A stretch of DNA of 11,430 bases, taken from contig CALBHK010000119.1 in assembly GCA_937894565.1 (NCBI GenBank), forward strand, positions 1 through 11,430, in the 5' to 3' direction. The DNA comes from an uncultured Chlamydiae bacterium (GTDB lineage Bacteria > Chlamydiota > Chlamydiia > Chlamydiales > CALBHK01). Both the position numbers and the translations under genes were made by a program. Positions 1 to 5,826 of the stretch are shown one piece after another; positions within the stretch are counted from its first letter, which is position 1; every line of letters begins with the position of its first letter. The notes under the pieces were generated by a model that was given only the letters and a program-made list of their open reading frames with translations, made no database searches and was not told the origin of the DNA.

Positions 1-1
1 C

Positions 2-18
2 GCAGTCTGAAGGACTGC
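2..18. repeat. REP-like short hairpin (stem GCAGTC/GACTGC, loop TGAAG)
   Basis: This is a perfect 6-bp stem with a TGAAG loop. The same design, CAGGC-TGAAG-GCCTG, occurs at 5455-5469 and again inverted at 5502-5516. The two versions differ by a compensatory pair (T-A here, G-C there), and both are followed within a few bases by AGTTA. This points to a dispersed repeat family kept as a structure, similar in style to REP elements. It may continue beyond the left edge of the window, and no gene overlaps it that I can support. Confidence 0.55.
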
Positions 19-77
19 AAGAGTTAGCCTGATGCGTATGCCTGCCTATCCTGTTTTTGCTCAAGTAAATAATTTTT

Positions 78-105
78 TTGAAAGAAATAGGCAAAGTGTT
101 ATTTT
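78..105 (+). promoter_or_regulatory. Candidate promoter for the methyltransferase gene
   Basis: TTGAAA at 78-83 and TATTTT at 100-105 are separated by 16 nt, about 31 nt before the GTG start. The surroundings are very AT-rich, so chance matches are likely. A 14-bp perfect palindrome of A and T only (107-120) lies just downstream. It could be an operator or simply base composition. Confidence 0.3.
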
Positions 106-135
106 TAAATAAATTTATTTGAAAAAGGGTGACCC

Positions 136-753
136 GTGCGTTTTTTTACTGGCCTTCTTATGCATATTTGCAGTTATTGCTGCGCTGCTACTATTCCAGA
201 ACCGTATGCCTCTATTAACGATCTTCCTTTTGATGATCATGGCTGGTTTGGCAATGCCAGGCAGCTACAGTCTATTTTGAAGTGCCATCATCCAAAAATA
301 GTGATTGAAATTGGCTCCTGGCTAGGATGTTCGACTCGTTTTCTTGCAACGCACGTAGATGAAGGATCTCTTGTATACGCCATTGATACCTGGAAAGGTT
401 CTCCTGAGGAAGCTGTTCACATGCAAGATCCTAAATTGCCTTACCTATACCAGTTATTTTTATCTAATGTGAAACATGCTGGATTAACGCACAAAATTAT
501 TCCTATTCGTATGGACTCTCTTGAAGCGGCCAGAGCACTTAATTTAGAAGCAGATCTCATCTATCTGGATGCAGCGCATGATACTGTCAGCGTGCGTAAA
601 GATATTTTGCACTGGTATCCGCATTTAAGTGAAAATGGGGTGCTATGCGGAGATGATTGGCAATGGGGTAGCGTGAGAGTGGCTGTCATAGAATGTGCCT
701 CTATTTTGAATAAAAAAGTTTATAACGATGAAAATTTTTGGTGGTATGAATAA
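136..753 (+). CDS. Class I SAM-dependent methyltransferase, possibly exported
   Basis: The 205-aa product has a Rossmann-type methyltransferase core. Motif I is IEIGSWLGCSTRFLA at about residues 57-71, which binds SAM. The acidic end of strand 2 is AIDTW (D84). A D-x-I-Y-L-D-A-A-H-D segment lies at 140-149, and a GDDW motif at 172-175. This layout resembles the Methyltransf_24 and cephalosporin-hydroxylase-like group; the substrate cannot be read from sequence. The GTG start at 136 has a weak purine-rich ribosome site (AAAGGG, 6 nt upstream). An ATG at 160 is the alternative start. Residues 1-18 have one Arg, then a hydrophobic, Cys-rich stretch ending CAA before TIPEP, which looks like a short signal peptide. 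If the ATG at codon 9 is used, most of that segment is lost. The stop lies 3 nt from the stop of the convergent ankyrin gene, with no hairpin terminator between them. Confidence 0.8.
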   Translation: MRFFTGLLMHICSYCCAATIPEPYASINDLPFDDHGWFGNARQLQSILKCHHPKIVIEIGSWLGCSTRFLATHVDEGSLVYAIDTWKGSPEEAVHMQDPKLPYLYQLFLSNVKHAGLTHKIIPIRMDSLEAARALNLEADLIYLDAAHDTVSVRKDILHWYPHLSENGVLCGDDWQWGSVRVAVIECASILNKKVYNDENFWWYE

Positions 754-756
754 CTC

Positions 757-2340
757 TTAAAATGTCTTAATAAATAGAGATTTAAAGAATCCTAATGGTT
801 TTAAAAATGTGTCGTTGTAATGTTTAAATAATTCTTCTCTTTTTTTTGCTACGATGGGATCTATTTCTTGATCTTTGATAGTATTGCTATTGCTAAATGC
901 AAGATCAATGCTTTTTTTGTCTAATGGGTAGAGGTTTCTCTCTTTATGAGGATGAATATTATCTGAAGTTCTGTTGATGTAATGCTCGATATGATAGAGC
1001 TGATTAAAGACGAGCCAGGAGAGAAATTCTTTTTTTCCATTTGCAAGAGTTTTTACAATTTCTGTTGTTGATGGAGACGTGTTTTTAAGTTTTCCATTCT
1101 CTTCCCCAAAGATATTTTGAAGGCTACGTAGTGCCCAAGCAGCTGTTTCCGGGCTGGCCCAAGAACAGTTACCCACTTTTTGATCACGAAGAGAGCATCC
1201 TTTCTGAATGGCTTTTTCTGTTGTTGTTTGGCTAAAATTTAATGATTTAGGAAGGGTTTTGAAGAGTAGGTTTTTATAATTTTGAGCATTACCCTTAATT
1301 GTGTTTTGAATAGATTCAATAGTTTTTTCATCTAATTTTTCTTTGTCATATTTGTAAACTTCAACAGGGGCCCTGCTAGACTCTCCTCGATCGCAAAGAA
1401 CAAAATAGTCCCCCCACATCAAAACAGAAACCGTATGGCCTTGATAGCCCGTATTCAGAATAACAGGAAGGCCCTCTTGAATGCGGGAAAGAGTGTCGGT
1501 TGTTGTTTGTGATTTAATATTAGAGCTAAAATTCAGAGTCTGTGTAAGCAAATTAAACTCTTGGTTTTCCATTAATTTTGTAGCTTTTGCCATTTTATGG
1601 AGCCATAAAAACGAGATGCCACCCTCCTTATCGATAGATAAGGTGCTGCCTTGCTGGTCTTTTATAGGCTTTAATTGGAGAGTTCCTTTTTGTTCTGTAG
1701 AATGGGATATAATTTTGATTAAATATTGTTCTTTAAGCTGTTTAAGTAAGGTGGGCTCTTTTTGAGCAAGGATTTCAGCGATGAGTTTAAAATCATGAGG
1801 ACGGCTGAATTTTAAATAATAGAGGGAATCCAGAGGTGTAGGATGGTTTTTACTTAAGACTGCGAATTTAGTTCCCCCGCCCTCTATAAGTATTTTTGCA
1901 ATTTCAAATTGATTATTAACTGAAGCTAATGTAAGTGGTGAAATTCCTAATTTATTGAGGGCTATAGGACTGCATCCTGCTTTCAGGAGTATTTTTACAA
2001 ACTCTTGATTGCCATCTAAAATAGCTTGGGTGAGCAGTGTTTCTCCTTTTTTATCGATTTTATTTAGATCAAAATCCTGTTTGGCGATGAGACATAACAT
2101 TTCTTTGTCTTGAGAGACGAATTCTCTCACCCCTTCAGGGGTTAAAAAATCTATCTTGTCCCCTTCTTTAAGAAGTGTTTCTACCACATGGACATGCCCA
2201 AGAATAACGGCAAATTCTATGGGAGATGTGGGATCTTTTCCCTTTTCTTCTTTGAGAGAGTAGTGCTCTAAAGAACCGGTAATTGCAGCCATCTGAGATT
2301 GAGTAAACCCTTCTTTAAGCCAAAGCCCAATTGTATCCAT
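757..2340 (-). CDS. Ankyrin-repeat protein with cysteine-protease-like C-terminal region
   Basis: From the ATG at 2340 the product is 527 aa. A TTG at 2370 would add 10 residues, but neither start has a ribosome binding site. Residues are numbered here from the TTG. Three ankyrin-type repeats are visible at about 46-78 (SPIEFAVILGHVHVVETLL), 107-138 (GETLLTQAILDGNQEFVKIL) and 140-168 (ISPLTLASVNNQFEIAKIL). The region beyond about 230 is not a family I can name. It holds GHTVSVLMWGDYFVLCDRG (H312, D320, D327) and, after that, GNCSWAS followed by a helix (C402). A Cys at the head of a helix plus a His-strand-Asp unit is typical of papain-like folds, here in permuted order. Ankyrin repeats joined to an enzymatic domain are common in effectors of intracellular bacteria; an effector role is inference. 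The start overlaps the 212-aa gene by 26 nt at an A8 run, so the two may be one gene. Confidence 0.75.
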   Translation of the reverse strand: MDTIGLWLKEGFTQSQMAAITGSLEHYSLKEEKGKDPTSPIEFAVILGHVHVVETLLKEGDKIDFLTPEGVREFVSQDKEMLCLIAKQDFDLNKIDKKGETLLTQAILDGNQEFVKILLKAGCSPIALNKLGISPLTLASVNNQFEIAKILIEGGGTKFAVLSKNHPTPLDSLYYLKFSRPHDFKLIAEILAQKEPTLLKQLKEQYLIKIISHSTEQKGTLQLKPIKDQQGSTLSIDKEGGISFLWLHKMAKATKLMENQEFNLLTQTLNFSSNIKSQTTTDTLSRIQEGLPVILNTGYQGHTVSVLMWGDYFVLCDRGESSRAPVEVYKYDKEKLDEKTIESIQNTIKGNAQNYKNLLFKTLPKSLNFSQTTTEKAIQKGCSLRDQKVGNCSWASPETAAWALRSLQNIFGEENGKLKNTSPSTTEIVKTLANGKKEFLSWLVFNQLYHIEHYINRTSDNIHPHKERNLYPLDKKSIDLAFSNSNTIKDQEIDPIVAKKREELFKHYNDTFLKPLGFFKSLFIKTF

Positions 2341-2953
2341 CTTTTTTTTGCCAAACAAAAAGCTTTTCAATCGGAAGCGAAACCCGATATTTTATGCAAT
2401 CTTCCAGGCGTTCTCGCGTCATCTCTCCTATCCCCTCTATTTCTAATTTTTCCCAATTTTTTTCTGAAAGTTTTTCCTTAATAACTGACCAAAATGCATG
2501 AGGATTTAGTTTTTTAGCCTCTTTTGCATTTAAAATGAGCTTGTTTTCTTTAATTTCCCATTTCGATTCTTGTGAAATTTCCATTAGTTTTTGTTGGCAT
2601 GACGCCAGATTCTTATCTTTGACGGGATCTTTCACTGGAAAGCTATTCAGGAATCTGGAAAATATCTCTGTGGCGGGTTTTTCTTTAGACTCCCCATTTA
2701 AATTCTTGATAAGATTAGGCAAATCTTCTTTTGTTTGAATGTCCTCAAGAGTATTCATTAGGTTAGAAGCGATAAGATTGAGTTTTTCAATCATTATTTC
2801 GTCTTCTTTTGTGAGGCTCTGTTTTTCTTTTAATAAATGAATGTCTTGAATTGTGCTTTCTGTGGACTGAAATAGTTCCTGCGCATTTTGGGTATCCCCA
2901 GTTTTTGCAGCCGAAATCCAGTTTTCTATTGTTTTTGTGAATTTAATATCCAT
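2315..2953 (-). CDS. Uncharacterised helical protein, probably N-terminal part of the ankyrin protein
   Basis: The 212-aa product has no domain I recognise and no signal peptide or membrane segment. It is charged and helix-rich, with long Lys/Glu/Leu stretches at about residues 30-110 and a short block around 145-190 containing NPHAFW and IEGIGEMTRERLEDC. The ATG at 2951-2953 lacks a ribosome binding site. The last residues after the CAA AAA AAA codons (DGYNWALA) look unselected, while the +1 frame leads directly into the ankyrin protein. Deleting one A from the A8 run at 2342-2349 would give a single protein of about 731 aa. So this is either an independent gene translationally coupled to the next by a 26-nt overlap, or the front half of a frameshifted or slippage-expressed gene. 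Confidence 0.65.
   Translation of the reverse strand: MDIKFTKTIENWISAAKTGDTQNAQELFQSTESTIQDIHLLKEKQSLTKEDEIMIEKLNLIASNLMNTLEDIQTKEDLPNLIKNLNGESKEKPATEIFSRFLNSFPVKDPVKDKNLASCQQKLMEISQESKWEIKENKLILNAKEAKKLNPHAFWSVIKEKLSEKNWEKLEIEGIGEMTRERLEDCIKYRVSLPIEKLFVWQKKDGYNWALA
2342..2349 (-). other. A8 run at the frame junction (possible slippage site)
   Basis: On the minus strand the sequence is TGG CAA AAA AAA GAT in the upstream frame and GGC AAA AAA AAG ATG in the ankyrin frame. A +1 shift, loss of one A or gain of two A in DNA or mRNA, joins the two reading frames without a stop. Homopolymer A runs of this length are known to cause transcriptional slippage in AT-rich symbiont genomes. A sequencing indel or a real inactivating mutation would look the same. 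Confidence 0.55.
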
Positions 2954-3000
2954 AATTTGTAATTATATTTAATTAAAATAACTTAGTTTGTTTATTTATA

Positions 3001-3030
3001 ATTATATTACTAAATTAATTTAAAATACAA
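3001..3030 (-). promoter_or_regulatory. Candidate promoter for the 212-aa/ankyrin unit
   Basis: On the minus strand, TTGTAT (3025-3030) and a perfect TATAAT (3001-3006) are 18 nt apart, predicting a leader of about 40 nt before the ATG at 2953. A second TATAAT at 2962-2967 has no good -35 and would give an almost leaderless mRNA. The region is strongly AT-rich, so this is a moderate call. Confidence 0.35.
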
Positions 3031-3067
3031 ATAGCTTTATAATCTGATAAGAAATAGGATTTCCTGC

Positions 3068-3097
3068 TTGACTTTGATTCTTCCAAAGAGATATAAA
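3068..3097 (+). promoter_or_regulatory. nrdJ promoter, sigma70 type
   Basis: TTGACT at 3068-3073 and TATAAA at 3092-3097 are 18 nt apart, placing transcription start near 3104. The two NrdR-like palindromes lie immediately downstream, where bound repressor would block initiation. The leader to the nrdJ ATG would be about 90 nt. Confidence 0.6.
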
Positions 3098-3106
3098 AAT
3101 AGACTA

Positions 3107-3126
3107 AACCACAACTTGTTGTGGTT
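3107..3126. promoter_or_regulatory. NrdR box 1 (upstream, weaker)
   Basis: Here 9-bp inverted repeats AACCACAAC and GTTGTGGTT are separated by TT. The central 16 bp (3109-3124) match the published NrdR consensus acaCwAtATaTwGtgt at 11 positions by my count, including the CAA and TTG core triplets. The 16-mer starts 32 bp before that of box 2, about three helical turns. That is the phased tandem arrangement described for NrdR sites, which co-operative repressor binding requires. Confidence 0.6.
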
Positions 3127-3140
3127 GCATATCTACCGAG

Positions 3141-3156
3141 ACACAAGATGTTGTGT
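3141..3156. promoter_or_regulatory. NrdR box 2 (strong)
   Basis: ACACAAGATGTTGTGT matches the NrdR consensus at 14 of 16 positions by my count. It is palindromic in its 6-bp arms. It lies 38 bp before the nrdJ ATG. NrdR is the ATP/dATP-sensing zinc-finger/ATP-cone repressor of ribonucleotide reductase genes, so position and target gene agree. Confidence 0.72.
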
Positions 3157-3183
3157 GAGAAAGGTTTCAAAAAAAATTAATAT

Positions 3184-3187
3184 GGAG
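3184..3187 (+). promoter_or_regulatory. nrdJ ribosome binding site
   Basis: GGAG lies 7 nt before the ATG at 3195 and fixes that start. Confidence 0.7.
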
Positions 3188-3194
3188 TAAAAAA

Positions 3195-5234
3195 ATGAAA
3201 AAACCCACCCCGCGGATCCCAACCCCTCGAGCAATGGCTACGGCTTTGCGCACTTATCATCGTCCTTTAAAAGAGGGTTCTACTTTATTAGAGAGTTGGG
3301 AGCAGGTGGTGGAGCGTGTGATTAACCATCAGCGCTGGTTGTGGGAGAGAGCTTTATCTGGTCGTTTACTCAATGAACGTGAAGAGCATGAATTGGAAGA
3401 ATTGCGTGTTTTACTTTTAAATCGAGCCATTACTCCTGCGGGGCGTACTCTTTGGTTGGGGGGAACATCTTTAAGTCGTAAACGTGAATCCTGCATGTTT
3501 AATTGTTCTTTTACCCATGTTGAAACTGTATACGATGTGGTGGATATTTTATGGCTGCTTCTTCAAGGTTGTGGGGTGGGTTTTAAGCCGATTACGGGAA
3601 CATTGAATGGATTTCGCTGCCCCCTAAAAGAAATTACTGTCATTCGTTCTCCGCGTACAGATAAAGGGGGAGTGGAAAATAATGAGGAGACTTATGATCC
3701 CGAAACACGCACCTGGACAATAAAAGTAGGCGATTCAGCAGTAGCTTGGGCAAAGGCTGTGGGCAAGTTAATTGCTGGAAAATTTCCGGCTAAAACATTG
3801 ATTTTGGATTTTTCAGAAATACGCCCTGCCGGTAATCGTTTAAAGGGATATGGATGGATTTCATCCGGAGATGAGCAGATTGCTAAGGCTTTTAAGGCGA
3901 TTGCTCAAATTTTATCTAATCGTGCCGATCAGCTTTTAACCAGAATGGATATTTCCGACATTGTGAACTGGTTAGGCACTATTTTATCTAGCCGTCGTTC
4001 GGCTCAAATTGCGCTTTTTGAGTATGGCCAGCCTGAATGGGAAGAGTTTGCTTATGCTAAAAAAGAGTGGTGGCTGCATGATAATGCCCATCGTCAGCAA
4101 TCTAATAATAGCCTTCTTTTCTATCATACTCCCACTCGAGAGGAGCTGGAGCGTATTTTTCAAATTATTTTGGATGCAGGCGGTTCTGAGCCCGGATTTA
4201 TTAATGCTAGAGAAGCAGAGCGTAGGGCTCCTTGGTTTAAAGGGTGCAATCCCTGTGTTGAAATTTTATTGGGAAATAAGAGCTTTTGTAACCTTACTGA
4301 AGTGAATTTGTTAGCCTTTAAAGGGGATAAAGTGGGCCTGGAGCGGGCACTTTATTTAACGGGACGCATGAATTACCGTCAGACGATGGTGAATTTGCGC
4401 GATGAGATTCTTCAGGAAGCCTGGCACTTAAATAATCAGTTTTTACACCTTTGCGGAGTGGGCATTACAGGGGTTTGCGCGTTTGAATTTACAGAATATG
4501 AACTTTCGCGCATGAAAAATGTGACTGTAAGTGCTGCTTATAGCATGGCTAATGAATTAAATTCTCCACTTCCTAAAAATGTCACCTGCATTAAACCTAG
4601 CGGCACATCAAGTAAAATTATGGGGACATACGATGCTAAAGGTAGACCTATGGAAGTGATGGAAGGGATGCACCGTCCTATGGGCAAATGCATCTTTAAT
4701 TGGATTACCTATTCAAAATATGATCCTCTAGTGGACCGTTACCGCCTTGCTGGCTATGATGTAATTGAAAAGCCTTATGAATCTGAATCTCTATTGATTA
4801 AGTTTCCCGTTAAATATGAAGATGTGAAGTTCACACGCAAATCCGTTGTACGAAAAGATGGTGTGGTAGAAGAGGTGGATGTGAATATGGAAACAGCTGT
4901 GGAACAGCTGAATCGCTATAAAATGTTAATGGACAACTGGTGCGAACAAAACGTTTCTGTTACAATTTCTTACGATCCTTCAGAAGTATCGCAGATTATT
5001 GATTGGCTCATGCAAAATTGGGACTCTTATGTGGGGGTGAGTTTCTTATTTAGAAATGATCCTACAAAAAATGCTAAAGATCTGGGCTATGCTTATCTGC
5101 CGCAGGAAGTAGTAACCAATGAACAGTATGAGGCGTATACTGCTAAGCTTTCTGAGGTGAATTATTCAGGGATTGAGTTTGAAGATGTGGAGCTGACATC
5201 GGATTGTTCGACCGGAGCCTGCCCTGTAAGATAG
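3195..5234 (+). CDS. nrdJ: Adenosylcobalamin-dependent (class II) ribonucleoside-triphosphate reductase
   Basis: The 679-aa product reduces ribonucleotides to deoxyribonucleotides using a thiyl radical generated from coenzyme B12. It needs no separate radical subunit and works with or without oxygen. The active-site loop CNPCVEI...FCNLTEVNL carries C354 (thiyl radical) and C365, 11 residues apart as in the Lactobacillus leichmannii enzyme (C408/C419). The partner redox Cys is probably C104 (MFNCSF), with C100 nearby. The C-terminal pair C671 and C676 (CSTGAC) has the five-residue spacing of the thioredoxin-reduced shuttle cysteines. PSGTSSKIMG at about 468-477 and the Gly-rich GCGVGF near 125-130 are further family signatures. 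The protein is slightly shorter than the 739-aa L. leichmannii enzyme and resembles that monomeric NTP type rather than the longer NrdJ forms. It appears monocistronic, with an NrdR-box promoter upstream and a terminator downstream. The TAG stop lies at the edge of the long inverted repeat. Confidence 0.95.
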   Translation: MKKPTPRIPTPRAMATALRTYHRPLKEGSTLLESWEQVVERVINHQRWLWERALSGRLLNEREEHELEELRVLLLNRAITPAGRTLWLGGTSLSRKRESCMFNCSFTHVETVYDVVDILWLLLQGCGVGFKPITGTLNGFRCPLKEITVIRSPRTDKGGVENNEETYDPETRTWTIKVGDSAVAWAKAVGKLIAGKFPAKTLILDFSEIRPAGNRLKGYGWISSGDEQIAKAFKAIAQILSNRADQLLTRMDISDIVNWLGTILSSRRSAQIALFEYGQPEWEEFAYAKKEWWLHDNAHRQQSNNSLLFYHTPTREELERIFQIILDAGGSEPGFINAREAERRAPWFKGCNPCVEILLGNKSFCNLTEVNLLAFKGDKVGLERALYLTGRMNYRQTMVNLRDEILQEAWHLNNQFLHLCGVGITGVCAFEFTEYELSRMKNVTVSAAYSMANELNSPLPKNVTCIKPSGTSSKIMGTYDAKGRPMEVMEGMHRPMGKCIFNWITYSKYDPLVDRYRLAGYDVIEKPYESESLLIKFPVKYEDVKFTRKSVVRKDGVVEEVDVNMETAVEQLNRYKMLMDNWCEQNVSVTISYDPSEVSQIIDWLMQNWDSYVGVSFLFRNDPTKNAKDLGYAYLPQEVVTNEQYEAYTAKLSEVNYSGIEFEDVELTSDCSTGACPVR

Positions 5235-5275
5235 AGAAGAGGAAGAGAGGAGAGAAGAGAGGGGGGGGGGAGGAA
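5233..5275 (+). repeat. 43-nt pure purine tract with G10 run
   Basis: Every base from 5233 to 5275 is A or G, including ten consecutive G at 5261-5270. The matching tract on the right arm of the fold-back element (5703-5730) is pure pyrimidine but only 28 nt and lacks the long G run. The left arm has therefore probably expanded. Such tracts are prone to slippage and can form triplex structures. Confidence 0.75.
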
Positions 5276-5386
5276 TTAACCGCAGAGCCGCGGAGTGCGC
5301 AGAGGAAACGCAGAGAAAATTTTTTAAAATTAGATTAATCTCCCTCTATTCAGGATAATTTTTTAAGTGCGAATGCTCGAGGTGAG

Positions 5387-5433
5387 CAGGGCAACGCCCT
5401 GGGATATAAAAGCCTAGGGCAGCGCCCTAGGTG
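5387..5433. repeat. Left inner arm: two palindromic units
   Basis: It contains CAGGGC-AAC-GCCCTG (5387-5401) and CCTAGGGC-AGC-GCCCTAGG (5413-5431), each a perfect hairpin. They are joined by an ATATAAAAG linker. The whole arm is repeated in inverted form at 5535-5581. Confidence 0.8.
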
Positions 5434-5454
5434 GGTTATAAAAAAGATTTTTTT

Positions 5455-5516
5455 CAGGCTGAAGGCCTGAGTTATAGTAAAGAGAGACATTTACCATAAC
5501 TCAGGCCTTCAGCCTG
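5455..5516. repeat. Central hairpin, perfect 21-bp inverted repeat
   Basis: Arms 5455-5475 and 5496-5516 are exact reverse complements. The stem continues with GTAAA/TTTAC (5477-5481, 5490-5494) around an 8-nt loop, interrupted by one A-C mismatch. Each arm contains a smaller CAGGC-TGAAG-GCCTG hairpin, the unit related to the one at 2-18. Confidence 0.85.
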
Positions 5517-5534
5517 TGATATTGTTTTTATTAT

Positions 5535-5581
5535 CACCTAGGGCGATGCCCTAGGCTTTTATATTTCAGGGCGTTGCCCTG
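5535..5581. repeat. Right inner arm, inverted copy of 5387-5433
   Basis: It contains CCTAGGGC-GAT-GCCCTAGG and CAGGGC-GTT-GCCCTG, the reverse order of the left arm. Few bases differ: one in a palindrome loop and two in the linker. Confidence 0.8.
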
Positions 5582-5749
5582 TATGCTTTGAACATCAAAA
5601 AAAAATTCTTGTACAAAGACCCTCATTGACAGTAGGACTGGGAGGTAAAAATTAAAAATTTTCTCTGCGTTTCCTCTGCGTCCTTTGCGGCTCTGCGGTT
5701 AATTCCTCTCCCTCTCTCTTCTCTCCCTCTATACCCGCTCCTTTTAGAC

Positions 5750-5804
5750 AAGAAAAAGCCCAAAAGCTTAAGAGATTTTCTCTAATGCCTTTGGGCTTTT
5801 TCTT
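5750..5804. terminator. Bidirectional terminator between nrdJ and groEL
   Basis: The perfect 15-bp stem AAGAAAAAGCCCAAA (5750-5764) pairs with TTTGGGCTTTTTCTT (5790-5804). It has GC-rich GCCC/GGGC pairs and U-rich tails on both strands. The 25-nt loop includes a small AGAGA-TTT-TCTCT hairpin. It starts 23 nt after the groEL stop on the minus strand and serves converging transcripts from both sides. Confidence 0.85.
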
Positions 5805-5826
5805 TGTTTCGTATGACGATTTCTAA

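Larger units (their letters stand above)
5237..5735. repeat. Long fold-back element with nested inverted repeats (about 500 bp)
   Basis: This otherwise gene-free stretch is symmetric about position 5485. Its outer arms 5271-5324 and 5654-5707 are complementary at 50 of 54 positions by my count and contain CGCAGAG-type repeats. Purine/pyrimidine tracts extend them outward. The middle parts of the arms (5325-5386, 5582-5653) are diverged, with only faint similarity. Inner arms 5387-5433 and 5535-5581 are nearly identical inverted copies, each containing two small palindromes. The innermost arms 5455-5475 and 5496-5516 are a perfect 21-bp inverted repeat. I see no transposase, no target-site duplication and no ORF. 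It may be a MITE-like or REP-derived non-autonomous element, or a head-to-head duplication. As RNA it would form a very long hairpin. Confidence 0.8.

Noticed and set aside
3..32. Open frame ending in TGA at 30-32, possibly the tail of an upstream gene
   Set aside because: Only nine codons are visible and they coincide with the hairpin repeat.
32..112. 26-codon ORF starting ATGCGTATG upstream of the methyltransferase gene
   Set aside because: No ribosome site, AT-rich tail and no recognisable protein; it is better explained as leader or repeat-derived sequence.
107..120. 14-bp A/T palindrome as an operator
   Set aside because: It is perfect but consists only of A and T in a very AT-rich region, so chance is a sufficient explanation.
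754..756. Identical 3-nt gaps between both convergent gene pairs (also 8681-8683)
   Set aside because: Probably coincidence in a compact genome; no shared motif or hairpin terminator is visible.
5626..5656. TTGACA at 5626-5631 as a promoter inside the fold-back element
   Set aside because: No acceptable -10 at 16-18 nt and no gene follows on that strand.
5237..5735. CRISPR array
   Set aside because: The repeats are inverted and nested, not regularly spaced direct repeats with unique spacers.
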